NCBI GenBank assembly: GCA_941918925.1
Contig: OW799233.1
Span: forward strand, 9,230,001 to 9,294,000
Direction: 5' to 3'
Source: Phyto melanocephala
Lineage: Eukaryota > Arthropoda > Insecta > Diptera > Rhinophoridae
DNA: 64,000 nt
Below, piece after piece: positions 22,375-34,833 of this stretch. The position numbers and the translations under genes are program-made. The notes under the pieces are model-generated. The model worked only from the letters and a program-made list of their open reading frames with translations. It ran no database searches and had not been told where the DNA came from. Position 1 is the first letter of the stretch. Every line of letters starts with the position of its first letter.

Positions 22375-22730
22375 CAACGGCGAATTAATACAACAAAGCA
22401 ACTTTTCGAAGGGTGCTTTCTTTCAAGGCCAATTCGTATATCAGGGATGGAAAAGTTGTTATGTTAGCTTTAATTTAATAAAATTCAATTAAAAAAGGAA
22501 TGTATAATTGTGAAACACATTATAAATTATACAGAAGCAACAAATATACATACATTTGGCAAATTTCTTATAAAAAAAAAATACTTTTAAGTTAATTGTT
22601 TAATACCAAAGCCAAAATCACATTTTCCTTCCCTGCATTAATAAATAAAATCAAGGCAAACTTAACCAATTTTGACAAAAAGTTTCCCCATAAGCTGGGC
22701 TGATAATTTCAACTGTATAAATTTGCCTTG
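22375..22730 (+). mobile_element. Family C mini-element, second copy
   Basis: Starts CAACGGCGAATTAATACAAC and ends CTGTATAAATTTGCCTTG. It is collinear with 38500-38853 over almost its whole length (TATATCAGGGATGGAAAAGT, AATTGTTTAATACCAAAGCC, CCAATTTTGACAAAAAGTTT). The flanks do not show the 8-bp duplication seen at the other copies; the outermost 24 bp present at 38476-38500 may have been lost. Non-coding. Confidence 0.7.
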
Positions 22731-22874
22731 TTCTGGAATATTGTGTATTAAATATAGAATTCCAAACTTTACTACAGAAACGTCAGTTGCCAAATTGTAG
22801 TACTGGGGTTACCAAATCATGAATTATAAAAGTCAACCCACGTATAAGCCTGCGAAAATAGCTATTCTCTACAA

Positions 22875-23202
22875 CAGTGCTATTCAATCTTTTTGGCTCG
22901 TGTACCACTAAATTCACGACAAACTTTTCGCGTACCACCAAAAAAAATATAATGTAAACAATTTTAAAAATTTTAATCTATTTTATTTATTAATAATAAA
23001 AAACAATAAAATTAAAAAAAAATAATAAAAATTACAAATAACATAAGATCATGTACATTAAAGGTGTACTTTTAGGATGATTTTTCTTTTTGTTTCCAAT
23101 TGCAAAATAGAAATCGTTAAAATTTTAAAAGAATTCGCATACCAACTGAAAATTTTTCGCGTACCACCAAGTGGTACGCGTACCATAGGTTAAATAGCAC
23201 TG
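22875..23202. mobile_element. hAT-type MITE with perfect 8-bp duplication
   Basis: A 328-bp element with ends CAGTGCTATTCAATCT and, reversed, CAGTGCTATTTAACCTATGG. It is flanked on both sides by CTCTACAA (22867-22874 and 23203-23210). CAGTG termini plus an 8-bp nTnnnnAn duplication match the hAT superfamily. The sub-terminal GGTACGCGTACC palindrome-like blocks (TTTTTCGCGTACCACCAA) occur near both ends and could be transposase-binding repeats. Non-coding. Confidence 0.85.
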
Positions 23203-23210
23203 CTCTACAA

Positions 23211-24780
23211 CATATACTCTCTCCAAAAATCAGTTGACAGAAGAACTGTATTATATACAACGAAGAGCGCTCTCTGAATGGATAATCAAATATTTCCAAG
23301 TGGATGCGGAGAATAATTTAATCCTAGTAGTAAAACAAATTTTCACCTTGATGGCTTTGTTAATCGTCAAAACAAAATTGCCATAATGGGCTTTACAGAT
23401 CCAACATGTTATTGTTGAAAATCAAATGCATTTACAGCATTTCACTGTTTGTTACGGATGTCAGTTGGTAAGAAACATTTTATTATACTTCTTCAAAATT
23501 AAGCTGATGCTTAATACCGCAACAATTGAATGGTATTGATGTAAATGAAGGTTAGTTGCAATAGAACGGTATCACATGTCATGCAGCGCCTGAAATAGTG
23601 ATGGCAAAGTATTGAGGAATTCGGTAACGAGTAATTGCCTAAATACCCGTCCGGATATACTAAGATAATAGTGAAATTATAATAGTAAAATAAAAGTTTA
23701 ATGTACAATAACATAATAATTTGCTCTGTTTAAATTTATATTTTTATTTGTCACATGTAAAGTGTGACAAGGTCAATGCGAGCCTCTCAGTTTTAACAAC
23801 AACTTCAGTTTCAACTCCACAGGTGGTCATTAATTTTTTAACATTTAGATTTTTGTGATCTCATTTTGTAATCAATCATTCTAAAGTGAAATATTTTTAA
23901 TTATATAACATTTTTAATTCCAGTATTTACTAACATTTAATTTTACGTTTTCAAATCTTAGTTAATTGAGTAAATTTTATTCGTTTTTAAGCTCAAAGAA
24001 AAATTTTACTCACAATTGAATACTTGCATATGCGCAAATGTTTCAATTAATTTGTTAATTAAATAGTTTATAATTCCCTGTGGAGTTTAAACAATAGGGG
24101 TTCCTTTTATACGTAACAAACAAGCAACCTTAAAATATCATTTTGTTATTGCTGTCAAATCATGTATACAGAACCTAGATCATGCTAAGCCTAAACCATA
24201 CTTTAAATCATTTGACATATTGTGTGGGGAGTATAGTTGGATTTTACAACACTTAACAAATAATTAATTTTTTCAAGTAGTTAGTAGGTCTATTGTAATT
24301 GAGTATATCTGTAATCCTATTACAATCAGTAAAATAGAGATCCATAAGTTGTGTTAGGTTGTAAGCATAAACTGTCAAACAGAATTGCGTCTAAAAAAGC
24401 CAGCCAATTAAATTAACGTTAAGCCCTTTTATTGTTTAATTTTCTTTTGTTCTTTCCATGCATCAAAACGACAAATACATAATGAATTATTTGAAAATGT
24501 ATTAAATTAAAATAAAGGCATAAGAAAATACGTTCTAAAAAGAAAATAGTTGCCATCTCACGACTGAAATCTGTGACGTATTTTATACCAAATTGTATAG
24601 ACATTGTGATACAGTGAAATAATAAAATAATAAAATGGTTTATGTGCCATGATCACTGTTGTTCAGTAGCCAACTATTTGTTTTGATGAAGATGTGAGTT
24701 AAGACCAAACTACCATCAGTTTCAAGCATGTCACTGACAAGTCGTCAAAATCCGAATAGTTATAGGGAAATTAGTTTAAA
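23211..24780. other. AT-rich non-coding tract
   Basis: Nothing recognised. Minus-strand open frames of about 60 codons have no motif. Confidence 0.5.
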
Positions 24781-24879
24781 AAAATATCCCGGGGTTATTT
24801 TACCCTTGCAACGTGTCCAGTCCTTAGTGTTATTGCTAGTTCGAGGTATTGAGGTGCTATAACATCTCTGGCTTCGGCA

Positions 24880-25440
24880 TAGGAGAGTTGGTTACCTCAC
24901 ACAGTTAGAGATTAGGGAGATTCAGATGCCGATAAAGCGCATGAGTCAAGTGAGATTGGTCGAAAGACTGCAGCACACGCTCAAAGAGGATCAATGCACA
25001 ATGAGAGTATGAACAGTGACATCAGAATCTTAACTAAAGGAGCATAAAAAAATTCTATACATCGAACTTGAAGAGGTTAAGGAGACTTTGATGCCGATGG
25101 AACTCATGGCTCGTGTGCGAATGGATTCATGCACTATGAGGGCATAGATAGTGACATCAGGATCTTCACTAATGCAGCACAGAAAAAGCCTAGACCTCAA
25201 ACTTGAATAGGACTTAGTTGCCAATGCAGCTCATGACTGGTGTAAAGGTGATAAAACTCAGATCGCGGTAGACTAAGAATCACAGGTAGGCACAAGCCTA
25301 ACCTAAGCCTAACGCAGATGCTGTCGACTTTATGCGGTAGTTTGAAATCGTTTTCTATTCCAGAGAAAACGCCTGTATTAGCGTGGGACTCATTGGAGAA
25401 AGAGATGCCGATTAGTAGCCATGAGTTCATTGGGGGTGAA
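24880..25440. repeat. Degenerate tandem repeat, GC-richer tract
   Basis: A unit of about 165 bp occurs at least twice: GATGCCGATAAAGCGCATGA (about 24925) and GATGCCGATGGAACTCATGG (about 25090), each followed by ATGCAC.ATGAG.G.AT and GTGACATCAG.ATCTT.ACT. A third partial occurrence, GATGCCGATTAGTAGCCATG, is near 25405. The composition stands out from the flanks. It could be the repeated 5' region of a retrotransposon, but no coding motif is visible. Confidence 0.55.
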
Positions 25441-25449
25441 GTGGATCTA

Positions 25450-26699
25450 AGAGGGATCTGAAATAGCTATAGTCTGCTTTGATATTCCTCCCAACCACAT
25501 AGCAGAAAAAAACTATTAAAATTTCATTTAAAAACTGGACTATGTCATAATCAGTGTTAAACTTTGGTTTTTGAATACCTGCCTTAATGGTAGGTTTTGG
25601 TTCAAGTATATTTAATGCAATTTTCTTCAAATCTATTTTGAGTACAAGTATTAAATGTAGATGGTAAATCAAATATAAAAGATTTTTGAATTTAATTACA
25701 TTTTTGTTGTTTTAAAAAGAACTTGATTTAACATGATTTCAAGGCAATGTCTTTTCAACCGACAATTGAACTGCCATATAGGGGTTCAAACTATGTGGCC
25801 AAAATAAAAAAAAATGTGATTATTTGAAAAAATTAACAACAACAACAAACTTATTATGGTACGAACATGTGTTTATAGAAATCACAATGGTTATAATTAA
25901 AAATAAAAATAAGACAGTTTGAAGGTGACTACGGACGAGGGAATATTTTTGAAATCGTCATAGAATTGAATCAATCATAACGCACCTCAATTACTGTTCA
26001 GTAATAAAGAGTCTAGTCCAATAGAGTCCAATTATTTATGTCTAAACTAAACCAAAGAAAAAAAAAGAAACTTGTTGTTACAATTGCAACAATTTAAACT
26101 TAAAGTTGCAGGCGTTTAGTAACAACATAACAATTTATTTGTTTAAATGTTTTTGTGATTTACTAGTGTTGCCAACTACATGGAACCTGAAGTTTAGAAG
26201 CACCTTAATTACCTAATTCCCAAATGACTTAATTATGTAGGAAGAAACATTATTAAACAAATATATTCTATTTTAAATTATTTTTTTTAATCAATTTTAT
26301 TTCTATTTTTTTTGTTGCGTTTATAAATAATATAAATATGGAAGTGTACAAGCAATAATATAGCGAATTTTAAATTGATTTTTATTAGTGTTGTTAAAAA
26401 AATTAATTAATTGTTTTACATTCAAACGCTCTCACCCGTTAGCTTATTTATGTTTCCATAAATGTCTCAGATCTCTACTATTTAGTTGCGTACGATTAAA
26501 CATGTTTTTAAAATATTATTTATTTAATAGAATTTGGCATTCGTTTTAAGTTTAATTAATGCATTTGATTTTGCTTTGCAATCTAATTTTTTTTATTTTG
26601 TAATTTGTGCTAAAAGTCAAATATTTCTTGACAAACAATAAATATTTATTTATGAAAAATTATGAGATTATATCTGTAACAAATTGCTATTTGAATTGA
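25450..26699. other. AT-rich non-coding tract
   Basis: Nothing recognised. Confidence 0.5.
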
Positions 26700-27070
26700 C
26701 GAATACACTGATAGAAATTTTATAATTTAATCATTACATACTTATTGAAGCGTTCATCACCTCATTATAAGATTTTCCTCAATAAATAATCGTCACATTT
26801 GTAATATAAATTCACAATTTGAACAAAATTTTAATTGATAAATTTACGTGACAATGACACAAACCAAGAGATAGAGAGATAGAGTTGCCATATTTAACAA
26901 AATTAAAGCTGTCAAGAGTCGATAACTTAACTGAAAAATTTGCAAATGAATTTCGTTACTATTGTCTAATGGCATGGCGACGTGACCAAATTTACTTTTG
27001 TCATCTATGAAAGTTTTGAACATTTAATTTAAAAATCTGTACATGACACCCACCCAACAGAATTCAGCAT
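26700..27070. repeat. Ancient dispersed repeat, copy 1
   Basis: Shares scattered blocks in the same order with 30500-30910: TTGATAAATTTACGTGACAA vs TTGATGAATCCACGTGACAA, TTTGTCATCTATGAAAG vs TTTAGTCATCTATGAATG, and TTTAATTTAAAAA..CAGCATT. Low identity, no coding potential, class unknown. Confidence 0.4.
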
Positions 27071-27590
27071 TTAACATTCCCTGCGCTTGTAACAATGAAG
27101 CATTAAGACATTCAGCATCAGGTAAATAATTGTTAAAAGCACTTTTTTTTAATCTCTTCCCCATCTGCACCCATGTGTGCAAAATAGGACTTTAATTTTG
27201 TTGGGCTAATGAGTGGTTTTTATAGTTTGGTTTGAAGAGGACTTTTTCGTTAAATTTTTGTAATTTTGTATAAACATTTTGCTAATATAGGCCGAAAATA
27301 AAATTAAAATAAACATTACTTGGTTTTCTAAACCAAATATTATTATAGAGAATATAATATGACCGTCGTGATCATGTTGTAATCATGGTTTTTCTTTGCG
27401 TGATCATACAAAAGAATTAAAAATAAATCAACTGAAGCCAGAAATAAATAAATAAATAATTGGGGGATTCACACGGTATATGCTATCAAGTCATATTGTC
27501 ATAATGTGCTAATATTTTATACTAGACTAAAAAAATTTCTTTCTGTTGTTAAAGAAAAAAGTCCTAAAATTTTAAAACTTTTTGTTCTAT

Positions 27591-27721
27591 GGCCCATACC
27601 TAAACAAGAGCGTTGAGCGTCAAGCGTTGCAATTTTGCATGTATTTTGTAATTGTAACAAAAACAAAACACATGTAAAACTCCAACACTTGACGCTCAAT
27701 GCTCTTGTTTAGGTATTAGGG
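27591..27721. mobile_element. Inverted-repeat mini-element, family E copy 2
   Basis: A 131-bp near-hairpin. The left arm is GGCCCATACCTAAACAAGAG, CGTTGAGCGTCAAGCGTTG; the right arm is its complement (GACGCTCAATGCTCTTGTTT, AGGTATTAGGG). It has the same termini as the longer copy at 14857-15420, so it is a deletion derivative of one family. No clear target duplication. Confidence 0.7.
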
Positions 27722-27924
27722 TAAGTTTATTATTTTGTCATAACTTTTAAATGGAAATCTGAGCCGAACGGCTGAAACTCTATTCGAGCCGGCGATAATA
27801 TTCACACGCCGTTGTCAATGATATATGATATGTGTGCGCAATATGTTTGTTGATATGCTTTAACCTGATTTTATTACTAATTGTCTTATTCGTAGTTTGT
27901 AGTCACAAACTGCTTGTATCTTCA

Positions 27925-28380
27925 CCGCGTATTGGCGTTTTCTCGTAGTCCTTGACAAGTGCTTCAGATAATCTTATTTCTGAGCCATTTATATACCCAA
28001 TGCAGCCTGGCATTTCTTCCTTAGTTGCGAATAATATTTATTGCCGTTTTCTTTTATTAAGCCAGTATAAGAATTTGTCTTTTAATTTCAATATATTTAG
28101 CTTTGAAATCACTTTTTGTGTGAAGCTGTACTGTTTTAGAACTTGTTTTGAATACATCATCGTTTTTTATTAAATCTATTATATACAGGAAATGTTCCGG
28201 TCCAACCCGGACCATCTGATTAAATCGATTATTGTCACATTTTCTTAATACGCTTTCCTGCAACTTTTCAGATTTTGGGACTCCAAAGTAGACGCTTCTG
28301 CGGTTAGTAAGCAAACTAGCAACGTTTATGAAAATTTTTTCATTAGCTTGTTCTTCTTCGTCTTAATCATCTACAAAAAG
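27925..28380 (-). pseudogene. PIF/Harbinger transposase relic
   Basis: The minus strand reads EEEQANEKIFINVASLL, a variable region, then NRFNQMVRVGPEHFLYIIDL (the R-M/V-x-F-LL helix typical of Harbinger transposases). After a decayed stretch it continues EMPGCIGYINGSEIRLSEAL. The GCIGxxDGxxI motif carries the first catalytic aspartate; here that residue is Asn. The remainder of the DDE domain is missing. Compared with a full protein of about 350-400 residues, about 120 are traceable, with stops and a frame change near 28060. It is a possible relative of the source that moved the Harbinger-type mini-elements at 20255 and 34608, but that link is inference. Confidence 0.6.
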
Positions 28381-29465
28381 ATTCGTTCGTTAAGCCAGCC
28401 GGTTTTGGCATTTTTAATTTAAATACTTAAAACTGTTTTTTTAACATTTGACTCAAATTTGAAATAGCACTCAAAATTATAAGGGATTGTTCACAGCAGT
28501 CATATTTTTCGTGCTATTTAAATAAATCATATAACTGTATGACAACTATATGAAACCCCCAATTGTCTTTTAAAAAAATTAAAGTTGATTCTTTCTGCTG
28601 TGAAATTTTTTCTTCTATAATACGAAGCAACATGCGGATTGATGTAAACGAATCGAAAGTTTATGGGCTGTGCGGAGTTTCGAAAAATTTTTTAAATTTA
28701 AAATTATTTAGAAAATAGAAATATTGGAATAAAATAAATACAGAAGTTTAAAATATATTCTTTAAAAATAAAATCAGCCTAAACCAAATAAAAATCTACA
28801 ACATCATATCGAAAAGCACCAAAACAAAAAGGAGTGCAAAAAAATAATTATTTATATAGTCGGTTCCTTGTTGTACGTGATTGATATTTCTTAAAGTTTT
28901 AGGCATACAAAGATGCCGGTTAGTGCAAAGAAGCCTCTTAAAGATTTTAGTTTTATGATTAACAAAGTTCAAAGTTTTCTTATCTCGACTTAAGTTGTTT
29001 GGCTTAAAGTTCACAGATATATATTTTAAATTCTGTTTTAGTTTAAACAATTTCCAATAGCCTTTGTTGTTGTGTTTTTTTTAAGAATTCTGTCAAGTTG
29101 TTCTAATCTGCTTGTAACTCATAACGATAAAATCATTTTTGGGTTGGGTTTCATAAATAATACTTTCTGCTTAAAAATTGTAATTCAGATCACTTGCAGA
29201 TGTTTGCATGCCGTAAAACATAAAAGGACATGTAGTAGCAAAGCATTTCAACATGTTCGTTGCTGTCATCTAAAGCAACATTTAAAAGCAATAGTTTTGG
29301 GGGGAAGAAAACCAAGTGGTACAGATGGGAATTGCTAAAGTTAGTCAATAATTTTAAGAACAATTTTCACTTTTAGTATAGAAAGTAGTTTTTATATCAT
29401 TCTTAAACGTTTGAAATTTGAAAAAACAAATGTTTGTTTTTAAATCATTTTTATTTTATTTATTA
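28381..29465. other. Unassigned tract
   Basis: A plus-strand open frame at 29072-29338 has a Cys/His-containing stretch (TCRCLHAVKHKRTCSSK, HVRCCHLKQH), but no family was recognised and no start or splice evidence supports it. The rest is AT-rich. Confidence 0.35.
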
Positions 29466-30333
29466 CTAGCCAAACCCGGCGCGCGTTGCTACGCCCCTTA
29501 ATGAATCGAAATGCATTCTGAATTTTAATTGAATATCAAGTGCAAAAACCTAAAAATTATATTTTTTTATCGGCGTGGCTCTAATCACTTTTCTAATCAC
29601 GAAATTGTAAAGTCATAACAGCTCAATATGTGTGCAAAATTTCAGAAGAATCGGACCAGTGCAAGTACTTCAAAATTATAATTGTTTTTATGGGCGTGGC
29701 CCTGCCCACTTTTCTAATCACGAAATTGTAAAGTCATAACAGCTCAATATGTGTGCAAAGTTTCAGAATAATCGGTCCAGTGCAAGTACCTCAAAATCAT
29801 ACCTTTTTTTATAGGCGTGGCACTGCCCACTTTTTTAATCACGAAATTATTTAGTCATGACAGCTCGATATGTATGCAAAGTTTCAGAAAAATCGGTCTT
29901 GTGCAAGTACCTCAAATTTATAACCTTTTTTTATGGGCGTGGCCCTGCCCACTTTTCTAATCACGAAAATATATGGTTATGACAGCTTAGTATGTGTGCA
30001 AAGTTTCAGAAAAATCGGTATAGTGCAAGTACCTAAAAATTAAAACTTTTTTAGGAGCGTGGCCCCGCCCACTTTTCTTATCACGAAATTATTTAGTCAT
30101 GACAGCTCGATATGTGTGCAAAGTTTCAGAAAAATCGGTCAAGTGCAAGTAGCTAAAACTGATAACTAATTTTTTAAGGGCGTGGCCCCGCCCACTTTTT
30201 CCACCCATAAACACTCCCTGGTATGTGTACAACAACTTGCCAAAGTTTGAGTCCGATCGGTTTTACAGTTTCGGAGTCTATAGCTAACACACACACACAC
30301 ACACACACAGAGTTTCACTTTTATATATATAGA
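29466..30333 (-). mobile_element. Helitron-like element, family A copy 3
   Basis: On the minus strand it runs from A^TCTATATATATAAAAGTG through a (TG)n run to GGGGCGTAGCAACGCGCGCC, GGGTTTGGCTAG^T. Five to six internal tandem units of about 120 bp make it the longest uninterrupted copy (868 bp). CACGAAATT and CTGCCCACTTTTCTAATCA recur at each unit boundary. Non-coding. Confidence 0.8.
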
Positions 30334-30499
30334 TAGATTTGTTTGTCGGGTATATGAGTTTTGTGTATGTGTTGTTAGCAACTTAAATGCTTTTAACATT
30401 TACTGTCATATGCATAAGACCTATCAAAGATTTATTAATCAAATTCCATAGTTAAATAAGATTGATGCCAAATTTCATACAATTTTACTCTAACATAGA

Positions 30500-30910
30500 T
30501 ATAGAAAATACCTGGTGGCGAATTTGAGCGACATCGTCTCAATGAGATTTTCATTAATGAATCCTCGACACAAAATCAGTATCAAGTCGTAATTTATAAA
30601 AAATTTATTGATGAATCCACGTGACAATGATACAAAGAAAGTTATTCATGACAACATCCATTAAAGGGTCATTATACTTATGAAAGTTGAAACTTACCGA
30701 CATGTGCTGCTATGAGTTGATAACAGTACAAAAGAGTGCGCCAGTGAAACATGATGATAATGTCTGGTAGGACTCATTAATACGCGTAGGCCAACGAGGC
30801 AACTCAACTTTAGTCATCTATGAATGTTTGGACATTTACTTTAAAAACTCAAAAGAAAAATCAGCATTTGTCATCGATGACTTGTCAGCATTTGTCACAA
30901 TGAATCAAAC
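30500..30910. repeat. Ancient dispersed repeat, copy 2
   Basis: Counterpart of the 26700-27070 copy (ACGTGACAATGA, AGTCATCTATGAATG, GACATTTACTTTAAAAA, TCAGCATTTGTC). Within it TCAGCATTTGTCA occurs twice (near 30865 and 30887). Class unknown. Confidence 0.4.
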
Positions 30911-32286
30911 ATATACAAATTTATTTTAAAATGAAAGCATATATGTTTTATCGTCAACTTCCCTTGTACTTAAAATACATAGAGTCTGTATAAGTGCGTT
31001 CATATGCGAATGCACGGATGTAGTTGAGATCTAATAACATCGAAGGACTTAATTGATATTTCAATATTGCTCAACTACACATGTGTATACAAATAACAAG
31101 GCCTTATCTGATGGACAGTTTGTCCATCAGTTTGCTCATTTGTTTCCATGCATATTCTACTGAAACGTAGTGTGACATTTAACATCCTTTTTATGGTCAA
31201 GATTGTGCATAAGATTCATTTTATTTTGTCAGAGACAAAGGACAACAATGAACAAATAATTAAAACCAATAGTGTTTTTATTTAATACAGTAAAACAAAA
31301 GAAGACAAATATTTTACATCAAATAATGCATGGTGGTCATATCGATATATTCGTCCCTCGGTCTGTCCGTATGTAAACATGCTTACTTGTTTAATTTTTT
31401 AATAATTTCTCGTAAAACAATGTTTATTTAAATGTTTTAATGCAAAAAGTATGTCTTTTTTTATTTAAAACACAGGGTCTTACAGTAAACATGTAGAAGT
31501 CATGGGGTATACATTCCAGAGAATTTCTATTCTAAATATTTGTTCAAAACTGATGACAATACAGATGTTTCCTTGTTAATTAATACATATTTTTTTTCTT
31601 TTATTTTTTTGCACTGTATGTTCTATTATTTATTATTAAACAAATATTATAAGGTTTATTATATTACAATTTCATTGAATTATTGCATTACCTTTTATTA
31701 CTTAAACACAAGTTAAATAGAAAACTCAGAACTTTAGGGTGATACAAATAATAAAGATAATAAATTTATAAAATAAAAACTACTAAAGGTTTAGTCGAAT
31801 CTGATGTACTCTTGTTGTCTTGGCAATATAAAAAAAAAACATATTTTAAGTAATTTACATCATAACATACATCAACACACATCGTAACATACATCTCTCC
31901 AGGAGGAGTCTAATTTTATTGTTTACCATATGAGTAATAAGCATAAACAAGATGGCGAAAAAGTCATTACGCTATTGCAAAATGCTATAATTGTCAATAA
32001 TAGCGCGAAATGTCAATTCTGCTTTTTTTTATAAACTTAACAGATGCAAAAAACACTTACACAATACATGTATAGTTAAACACTTCGAAAAGGCTTAATA
32101 TTTATTTAATTTACAAAAAAAAATAAAAAATACTCTTGTATAGTGTCTAATAAGCAAAAAAGAAATTAAATATTTGCAGCTCCCAGAAAACTTACTGACT
32201 TATTTGTCTACTTCTATGTATAAGATAAACTTTCAAAGTTATTTCCAGAAAATTTTATTCTTAAGAAAAAATTAGAAATCAGAGAG
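30911..32286. other. AT-rich non-coding tract
   Basis: Nothing recognised. Confidence 0.5.
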
Positions 32287-33152
32287 AACAAGTAAGAGTG
32301 CTAAATTCGGCCGTGCCGAATCTGATAATAAATTTCACCATCATTTACATGGTATAATCCCATATCGTAGCTTACCCTATATTTCATATTATACGCCATT
32401 TTCTTTATTATTTCCGATGTCATCCTGGATTTTGAATTTTTACGTAGTGAATTCTACTAGTCAAGACCTTTAATTTGATACCCATATTGATGGGGTTAAA
32501 AAAATTTAATCCGTCATTTTGTTTTAGACGCCATCTTGGATTTTACATTGTGTAATAATTTACTGTATTCTGCTGGTCAAGCCCTTTCATTTGATACCAA
32601 TATTGAGGGGCGTTCAAGAAGTTACATTTTAAAATACCAGATTTGACCCATAAATAAATTGATGGTCCGCCATTTTATAGTGGCGCACTACATAAATTTT
32701 AATTTTTTATTTATAGTGCTTATACTTCGCTAGTCAAGTCCTTTCAGGTGATACCAATATTGACTCTCTCGGTTGTCTACAAGCTTTATCCGAAATTTTT
32801 CACGAATATCTCTAGAGGCATATTATATCTACAAATAGAAGCAAATGCACCTATAACTTATTCTATGGCCGGTGGTAAAAATATGGGAAAAAACAAAGGC
32901 AGTAGCATTTATTTGCCCATATCTCCGAAAGTTGTGGGGCGATTGTGCTGAATTTCAATAGCGATTCATTCCCGAATATTTCCAAAAGATTTATACCATG
33001 ATGAACATATGTTTGCTTCTTAAAGTTGATTTTAACCAACACACGGACCGACTAACATGGCTAAATCGACTCCTCTATTTATAAGCTTTCAGAAAATATA
33101 TAATTTATGGGGTCGGAAATGAAAATTGTGCACCACAGGTGAACGGTATAAA
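32287..33152 (-). repeat. Family B dispersed repeat, reverse copy
   Basis: Begins AACAAGTAAGAGTGCTAAAT, TCGGCCGTGCCGAATCTGAT (the complement of the family's right end) and ends GTGCACCACAGGTGAACGGT. This is the longer subfamily with TTTCATTTGATACCAATATT-type blocks repeated two to three times (about 32475, 32590, 32740). Non-coding; the 67-codon frame at 32748 is incidental. Confidence 0.65.
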
Positions 33153-33164
33153 AAGGCTGCCATC

Positions 33165-33420
33165 TTAAAGGGTTTTAAAAAATGTCTTCAGCGATGAAGC
33201 TTAAAATTGTGGCATATTAGATATTACATCCGAAAAAAGTACATATTTGGTGGGCTTTATGGTGTGGAGGTGTCATTGGGCTGTATTTTTAATATCGAAA
33301 ATACCGTTGGAAGCCACGTTTTAATTATCACGTTTGTTTTAAGTTTTAAATGTTTTCATTCATACATTCATTCATTCTTCGATTGTTTAAAGAACCATAT
33401 TCGATAATGGCAAACTTTTT
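33165..33420 (+). pseudogene. Tc1/mariner transposase fragment
   Basis: The plus strand reads NVFSDEA*NCGIL (first catalytic aspartate motif) then PKKVHIWWALWCGGVIGLYF, matching the family's HP.KVTVWCGLW.GGIIGPYF. The rest is lost. It abuts the family B copy ending at 33152. Confidence 0.6.
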
Positions 33421-34604
33421 ACTAAAAAACTGACACTTCCGATGAAAAATATTAAACTGCTAATAGTGTTGCCAGATCGGTGGTTTAGAAACTACCTAAT
33501 GGATAACTCATTATTGTATCGTTTTCTTTTAACAATATTAGATCCATGTGTATTCTATTCTTAACACTTTTTTTTTGTAAAAACAATATTTTACAATAAA
33601 TTCAATGTTATACTAACAACAAAACAAATAAATAATTTTTGTTGTTCTTACTGCTAATAATGTAAACAAATAAAATTTTATTTGTCTCTTGTCTTTTGTG
33701 TTATATTTTTTCTTTTTTCTTCCTGTTTTATAAATTTACAAATTTATTTATTTATTATTTTTCCCGGAACATTTGTATACGATGACATATAAATTGAAAC
33801 GTACAAATAAGTACGTACAGTTATCCCCACTTAAATGCGCAACAATAAATGAGTGCCTATTGAGTTTTGCGCATTTAAACGGTAATCAATTAAGCGGCAA
33901 CTCTGATAAATTTGCAAATAACGTACATTCGTATAAAAAAGGCAAAACTTTTATATTTCTTTTTAAATATATGTTGATATATTATTAGATAACAACTATA
34001 GGAATTAATACTAATTAATTAAATAGTTAATATACATAAATATTCAAAACAAAAGTTCAAACTTGCTATTCAACAAATTTCACTTTGAACTTCTTTCGAC
34101 GCGCACTTATTTAAACCGGAATATTGTAACATTATTCAAAGCAACTCGTTTATTGACAACACTTTTTACGCATTAACGCAGAAAACTTATTTAAGTGTGT
34201 CGCACTTCAGCTTGAACCACTGTATATGTATATAAGTATGTACTTATTTATGTATTATTTACAAAATTTACACAAGAACTAAATAAATAAAACAGTCGTT
34301 GTAAATGTGTGGACATGTAACATTTAAAATTATTCAAATATGTGCTGGCATTTTTTATTAATACTTAATTATTAATAGAGATACATGTATATATGTTTGT
34401 ATTGCCATTATTTACACAATTGTTTTCATACCCTTTACTCTTAATGTAAACGGTATCATTTGCTTATTTCGTTTGTTTTTTTTATACCCTATGGAGTATA
34501 CACGTATGCATGTATATTTGTATTTTAAAGCCTTCCGGTATTGCTACAGTGACCATAATTTTTAAACCAACATACAAAACAAACAACAACGCTTAAATGC
34601 ACTT
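33421..34604. other. AT-rich non-coding tract
   Basis: Nothing recognised. Confidence 0.5.
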
Positions 34605-34607
34605 TAA

Positions 34608-34830
34608 GAGCCATTATTACAACTTGCCTTTAGTTAAAGGTAGGATTTTTTGTGCCAGATAAATAGCTTAGCAATATTTCAACTTCCATTTTTTATTGTA
34701 ATATTTAATCGTTAACAATAATGAAGTTTAATAGATAAATAAATAATAAATGAGGGCTCTATAATGCAAAGCCTTCTATCGGTCCGACAAAATCCTGCCT
34801 TTAACTAACGGCAAGTTGTAATAATGGCCC
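34608..34830. mobile_element. Harbinger-type MITE with TAA duplication
   Basis: Arms of about 45 bp: GAGCCATTATTACAACTTGC, CTTTAGTTAAAGGTAGGATT on the left and the complement ending GCAAGTTGTAATAATGGCCC on the right. TAA lies immediately outside both ends (34605-34607 and 34831-34833). GGGCC-type termini and a 3-bp TWA duplication fit PIF/Harbinger. Non-coding, 223 bp. Confidence 0.75.
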
Positions 34831-34833
34831 TAA

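Noticed and set aside
29072..29338. Cys/His-containing frame as a zinc-finger gene
   Set aside because: Cys and His spacing does not fit a known finger, and there is no start, splice or repeat support.
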